This document shows, piece by piece, positions 53,522-64,000 of a stretch of 64,000 nt of DNA. Each line of letters opens with the position of its first letter. Position 1 is the first letter of the stretch. The DNA is from Camarhynchus parvulus (taxonomy: Eukaryota; Chordata; Aves; Passeriformes; Thraupidae). A model generated the notes under the pieces. It was not told where the DNA came from, searched no databases, and worked only from the letters and a program-made list of their open reading frames with translations. The position numbers and the translations under genes are program-made. The DNA lies in the NCBI RefSeq assembly GCF_901933205.1, contig NC_044573.1:58344493-58408492 (forward strand), in the 5' to 3' direction.

Positions 53522-55207
53522 CTGCTACCACGCCAGGCTGCTAACATGTGTTAGAGCTAGCCAGAGCTCAAGGATCTGCACGCCAGCAACAGGGCTTATG
53601 ACTGACTGGTGGCAACTTAGGAGGTGAGTGAGGGAAGCAGGAACAGAAACATTATCTTCAAATACAAAACTCCAGTTGCTTCTTTTATTGTGCTTCATTA
53701 GGTGCTTTGCATAGAAGATAACGCTACTAACCCAGGATTCTTCTCATTCAAATAATTCTGGAAATGGCTGAACATGAGCAAGTAAATTATATCCTTTTGT
53801 CTCCTCCAACAAGGACACCTAGGAGCACACTATACCTCCTGTTTTTGGGGAAGTGTTCAGTGGCACATCTAATCTGAGAAATGTCCGACTATGCATGAAG
53901 AACAAGTTGGTCCCACTTCTGAGTAGGTAAATAAGTCCTTTAATTTGAGAAGCTGAAGGGGATACAGTAAACCGCATAGTTCTTTCCTAATCCACTTTAT
54001 TTCACACTTCCATCCTTTATTAATATCTGTTTCCAAGTTTTTAGATTTACCATTGTTAGCTTAATGATGTGCCTTCAAAGTGAAAACCTGATTTCATGAG
54101 ATCTTTACTAGTTCTGAATTCTCAAACTCTTTGCTTTGTAAATACAATTTTTAACTCTGGAAAAGTTAAAATCTCTACAGAATATATAAATTTCAAAACT
54201 GCTACAGTTATATTAAGGTTTAAAAAACAGATTTTTTTCCCCCCAAAATAAAACTTTGGTGGAATTTGGATGTCATTGAGAGGAGGGTGACTTAACAGAA
54301 TATTGTTGCAAATAAGGAAGCTTACATTTAAAAAATAAATTAATATAGTTACACAGCGCTACAGCTGAGAACTATACTCAACCACTTCAGTACTATTTGC
54401 TCTTTTATAAGCTTGCTCATGTAACCCTCATCCACTTCCCTTTTCTTCCTTTTCATATTGTTCTAAAATCTGAAAATACAATTAGACATCGTATTTAAAT
54501 GTACTGACAAATAATTATTCCTTTTTGTGATACATATTTTTATTTACTGTTTTCTGTAAATGCATTAAACTGTCTAACTAAATGCAGGAATACAATGAAA
54601 GAAAAAAATATAGTAAAGACTGATGCTTATGCCTCACACTGAATTGACAGAGAAAAATGTACAGATTTTTAATACGTAGTATCCTTCTATGCAGTAGATC
54701 ATATGCATTATCCAGCATTATGGAGGGCTCAGGAAGATGATTTGGAATGACATTGACCTGGTTCTGTCAGCAGCCGTGAATATCAGAACACAGAAAGGAT
54801 GTATCCTGGCTAATATGTCATGGAAGGTAGATAAATGTAAATGAAACAACCAACCAGCCAAAAAACAGAAAAAATACAGAATAGCAAAAATCCCACCCAG
54901 ATTGTCTCAGATCTTTTAACCAGTTAAATCATTGAACAGCTGATATTCTAGAAGATCTGTGGATTTTTAAAATTAGCATTTTAAAAACTCAACTGTCATT
55001 TCAAGCAAAAGCTTCTGTGAGTTTAAAAATTTCATATCTATCATATACCACCTGCATCCTATGGCTAAGTCTTTGTTTCTATTTTAGAACAAGTACACAT
55101 ACCCTCAAATTTTCTTGATGTATCTCAAATCTCGCTACCTTCTTTCTACTTACTTGAAAACACTACTTAATTAAAACGTGCACCTTCAGCATTTTTAGAG
55201 ATATTTC

Positions 55208-55231
55208 TAATTAAACTTTAAAGTTTAATTA
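55208..55231. repeat. 24-bp perfect AT-rich palindrome
   Basis: The 24 bases centred on aaactttaaagttt read the same on both strands. Composition is almost pure A/T, so chance is a real explanation. Confidence 0.8.
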
Positions 55232-56057
55232 TTAACTTCAACCCACTATTAAGGAAAAATCAACTTAAAAGATTAGTTTTATGTACTTTAATTCTTATGT
55301 AAAATATTTTTTCTGAAAATTATTTTCCAGTCAATGTTAAAGAATCACATAAAACATTCTATACAATGTCAGTAAAAAAATGTAGAGACATATACCTTGT
55401 GTTAAATAATAACAGGTACTACAGTTAAATTAATATGAAATTTTAAAAAAGATACACTAGTATTGCTTCTATGTATTTTAATGACAGTTATATCCTATTT
55501 TCATGTATTTGTGTATTTTGTAAAAAAAACCCCATAATAAATGGGCAAGAAATAACTGCCTGCCAGAGAGAATATAGAAGATATATTTAATTATATACAT
55601 GTATTAATACAGTTTTTCCTCATTACTCTGAAATTCACCAAAGCACATTCAATGGGGAACTAACTGCCTACTATGCATATCCAAACAGAAATTCTACTGT
55701 TTATTTGCTCATTTTCTCCTATACAGTAACAAAACTCAGCAAACACACCGCCTGCATACAATCTACCCCCTGATGGGAGTTCTGCAACTCTGAAGAAGTA
55801 CTTTTATCCTTTGGTCTTGCCTAATTTCCCAAGAGAAAACAGACCATGATATTACTGCACCAAGAATATCAAGAGTGATAAATTAAGTACAGGACTGCTT
55901 CTACAGTAGAGACATTAATTATTTCTTTAAAAGCATAAAAGTCTTACCTCTTCAGCTGGTTACAAAGTAGCAAATATGATGCTACAGCATTAACAACAGT
56001 GTCCATCTCCAAATTAAAAATTACTATGTTGCTACTTTCTAGATTGCTTCTGAACTA

Positions 56058-62660
<6,603 letters not shown>

Positions 62661-62821
62661 CTGCTATTTCCTTAAGTAGTGCTGTATGATCATTTTCTGC
62701 CAAATTCACAAATCCAACTTGATTTCTGAAGTGATCAATTCCTTGAAAAGACAAATTCACTCTTTTTCCTTTCAGGAGATCATCTACAAAAACCTTGCTG
62801 TCTGAAAGAGCACCAACTGCT
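62661..62821 (-). CDS. AKAP7: AKAP7 internal exon (long isoform, 2H domain middle part)
   Basis: On the minus strand an acceptor ctttcctctcaacag opens a 161-nt exon that ends ...GAAATAGCAG before the donor gtacaa. It enters with one base of a split codon, carries 53 codons and leaves one base. The peptide includes KVFVDDLLKGKRVNLSFQGI and NQVGFVNLAENDH, which match the segment of AKAP7 (AKAP18 gamma/delta) between the two HxT motifs of the 2H-phosphoesterase-like core. This core binds nucleotides such as AMP, and in mouse AKAP7 it can cleave 2',5'-oligoadenylates. The upstream exon with the first HxT motif is not in the window and should lie beyond position 64000. An alternative acceptor a few bases into the exon cannot be excluded. 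Confidence 0.88.
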
Positions 62822-64000
62822 CTGTTGAGAGGAAAGAAAAGAGCAATGTCAAATATATTTCTGCTGTTAATATTGCTATTAATAATTATATCAATAAATG
62901 TAACAAAGATTTTTTAGTACCAATTTATTATCTACTGCAGTACTTTTGCACTAATTTCTATCAATACAATTGTTGTCATTATTATTACCACCTTTTTATA
63001 AAGGTAAAGTGGTTCATACACTGTGCAGTAAAACCAAACAAATAATAAAGGCAGACTTAGCAGTGGGTGCAATTCCTCAAAAGAGTTTATCTCAGTCCTC
63101 AAGGTATCCAGATACTAACATGACAATGTCCCTATTACTTTGTGAATTCCATTTAGAAAAGATGATTACTTAGGAGCATTTTGTTTTCCATTCTTAAATT
63201 AATTTTTTTCCTGTCCTGGTATGTCAATTGAACTAAGAGCCTTCTTCAGTCAAAGTTACAAAAGTGTTAGTTAAATTATAAACAGATGTGACATTACATA
63301 TATAATGATAAAATTATATGGAAATTACAATTAAGCTCATGGAGAACTGTTGTTAAAAGAAGTAGAATCTCAATTTACATTTACTTTCTGTAAGAGCTAA
63401 GAGACATGCACACTATAACTGTAACAACAGGGTAGAAACCTTTTAATAATCATCTAAATTAGCCACATCAAGTGCATGTACAATTACATGAAATGATTGT
63501 TTTGACCTGTACTAAAAGTGATTTAAATTCTAAACAAAAACCATATAAACATTTTGGTGTTTTCTAAAAGATTTCTCACATCTCACAGTTTTAATTCTAT
63601 TTAATTAACCTGAATGTAATCTTTTCCCCAAATTGATGCAGACTTTATAAACGCTAGATGGCAGTAATAGGTTAAAAATGCTCAAAAGAGGTATGTTTAC
63701 TTTTTCTGTCCTAGCTGGATGAAAGCAATCACCGATTTCTAGGGCAGGTTAAATTATTTCATTGAAGCCTGTACAATTCCAAGAATCTCTACACATTCTC
63801 ATTGTGTTTTACAAGGTAGACTTGATGTGAACTGTGCATAACTGGAACCTAGATAAGTTAAGAAACACATGAAGGTTGATAACGACAGAATATCCTTCAC
63901 TGATAGAGTCCTCTTGTAGTCTTTTCAGAGGGCTTTAATCTATAAGCTAGAAGTACTTTAGCTCCTTTATAACCATTTTAAACACCAACGTTCCTTGTTC
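62822..64000 (-). other. AKAP7 intron, incomplete in the window
   Basis: AT-rich sequence upstream of the 161-nt exon. The preceding AKAP7 exon, expected to carry the first HxT motif, was not seen. No repeat family was recognised. Confidence 0.75.

Overview
This window looks like a piece of a bird genome. The evidence is 3'-end fragments of avian CR1 retroposons, two copies of one LTR family that I recognise as an old avian endogenous retrovirus LTR, and long AT-rich introns interrupted by short CpG islands. I cannot name the species. There is no CRISPR array, operon, rRNA or tRNA that I can support.

The host gene is AKAP7 (A-kinase anchoring protein 7/18), read on the minus strand across the whole window. 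Three exons of the long isoforms are recognisable: 62661-62821, 56076-56188 and 44975-45119. They join in frame and encode the second half of the 2H-phosphoesterase-like core. Further downstream at 22694-22742 is the alternative first exon of the short, membrane-anchored isoform (MGQLCCFPFSR...). It lies in a CpG island whose upstream side carries a C-rich hexamer array. I did not find the common C-terminal exon(s) with the PKA RII-binding helix, nor the 5' exons of the long isoform. They should lie beyond position 1 and beyond position 64000 respectively.

The most striking object is an intact, intronless MSH5 gene (meiotic MutS homologue 5) at 48458-50893 on the plus strand. It sits antisense inside the 10.96 kb AKAP7 intron between 45120 and 56075. 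It encodes 811 residues, is colinear with vertebrate MSH5 from the connector domain to the last residue, and keeps its Walker A and Walker B motifs. There is no frameshift, stop or intron. A compact CpG island (about 47640-47930) lies 0.5-0.8 kb upstream and is the obvious promoter candidate. Two splice-donor-like sites and an acceptor-like sequence immediately before the ATG suggest a possible 5'UTR intron. This looks like a functional retrogene that may have supplemented or replaced a multi-exon MSH5.

The rest is intron. 1-22693 holds three CR1 fragments and a few microsatellites. 22743-44974 holds the CpG island and hexamer array, one LTR, a 43-bp direct repeat in two copies and one CR1. 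45120-56075 holds a GC-rich block of unknown origin (45860-46600), the MSH5 locus and a solo LTR-like element (about 52799-53521). 56189-62660 holds one LTR. 62822-64000 shows nothing recognisable.
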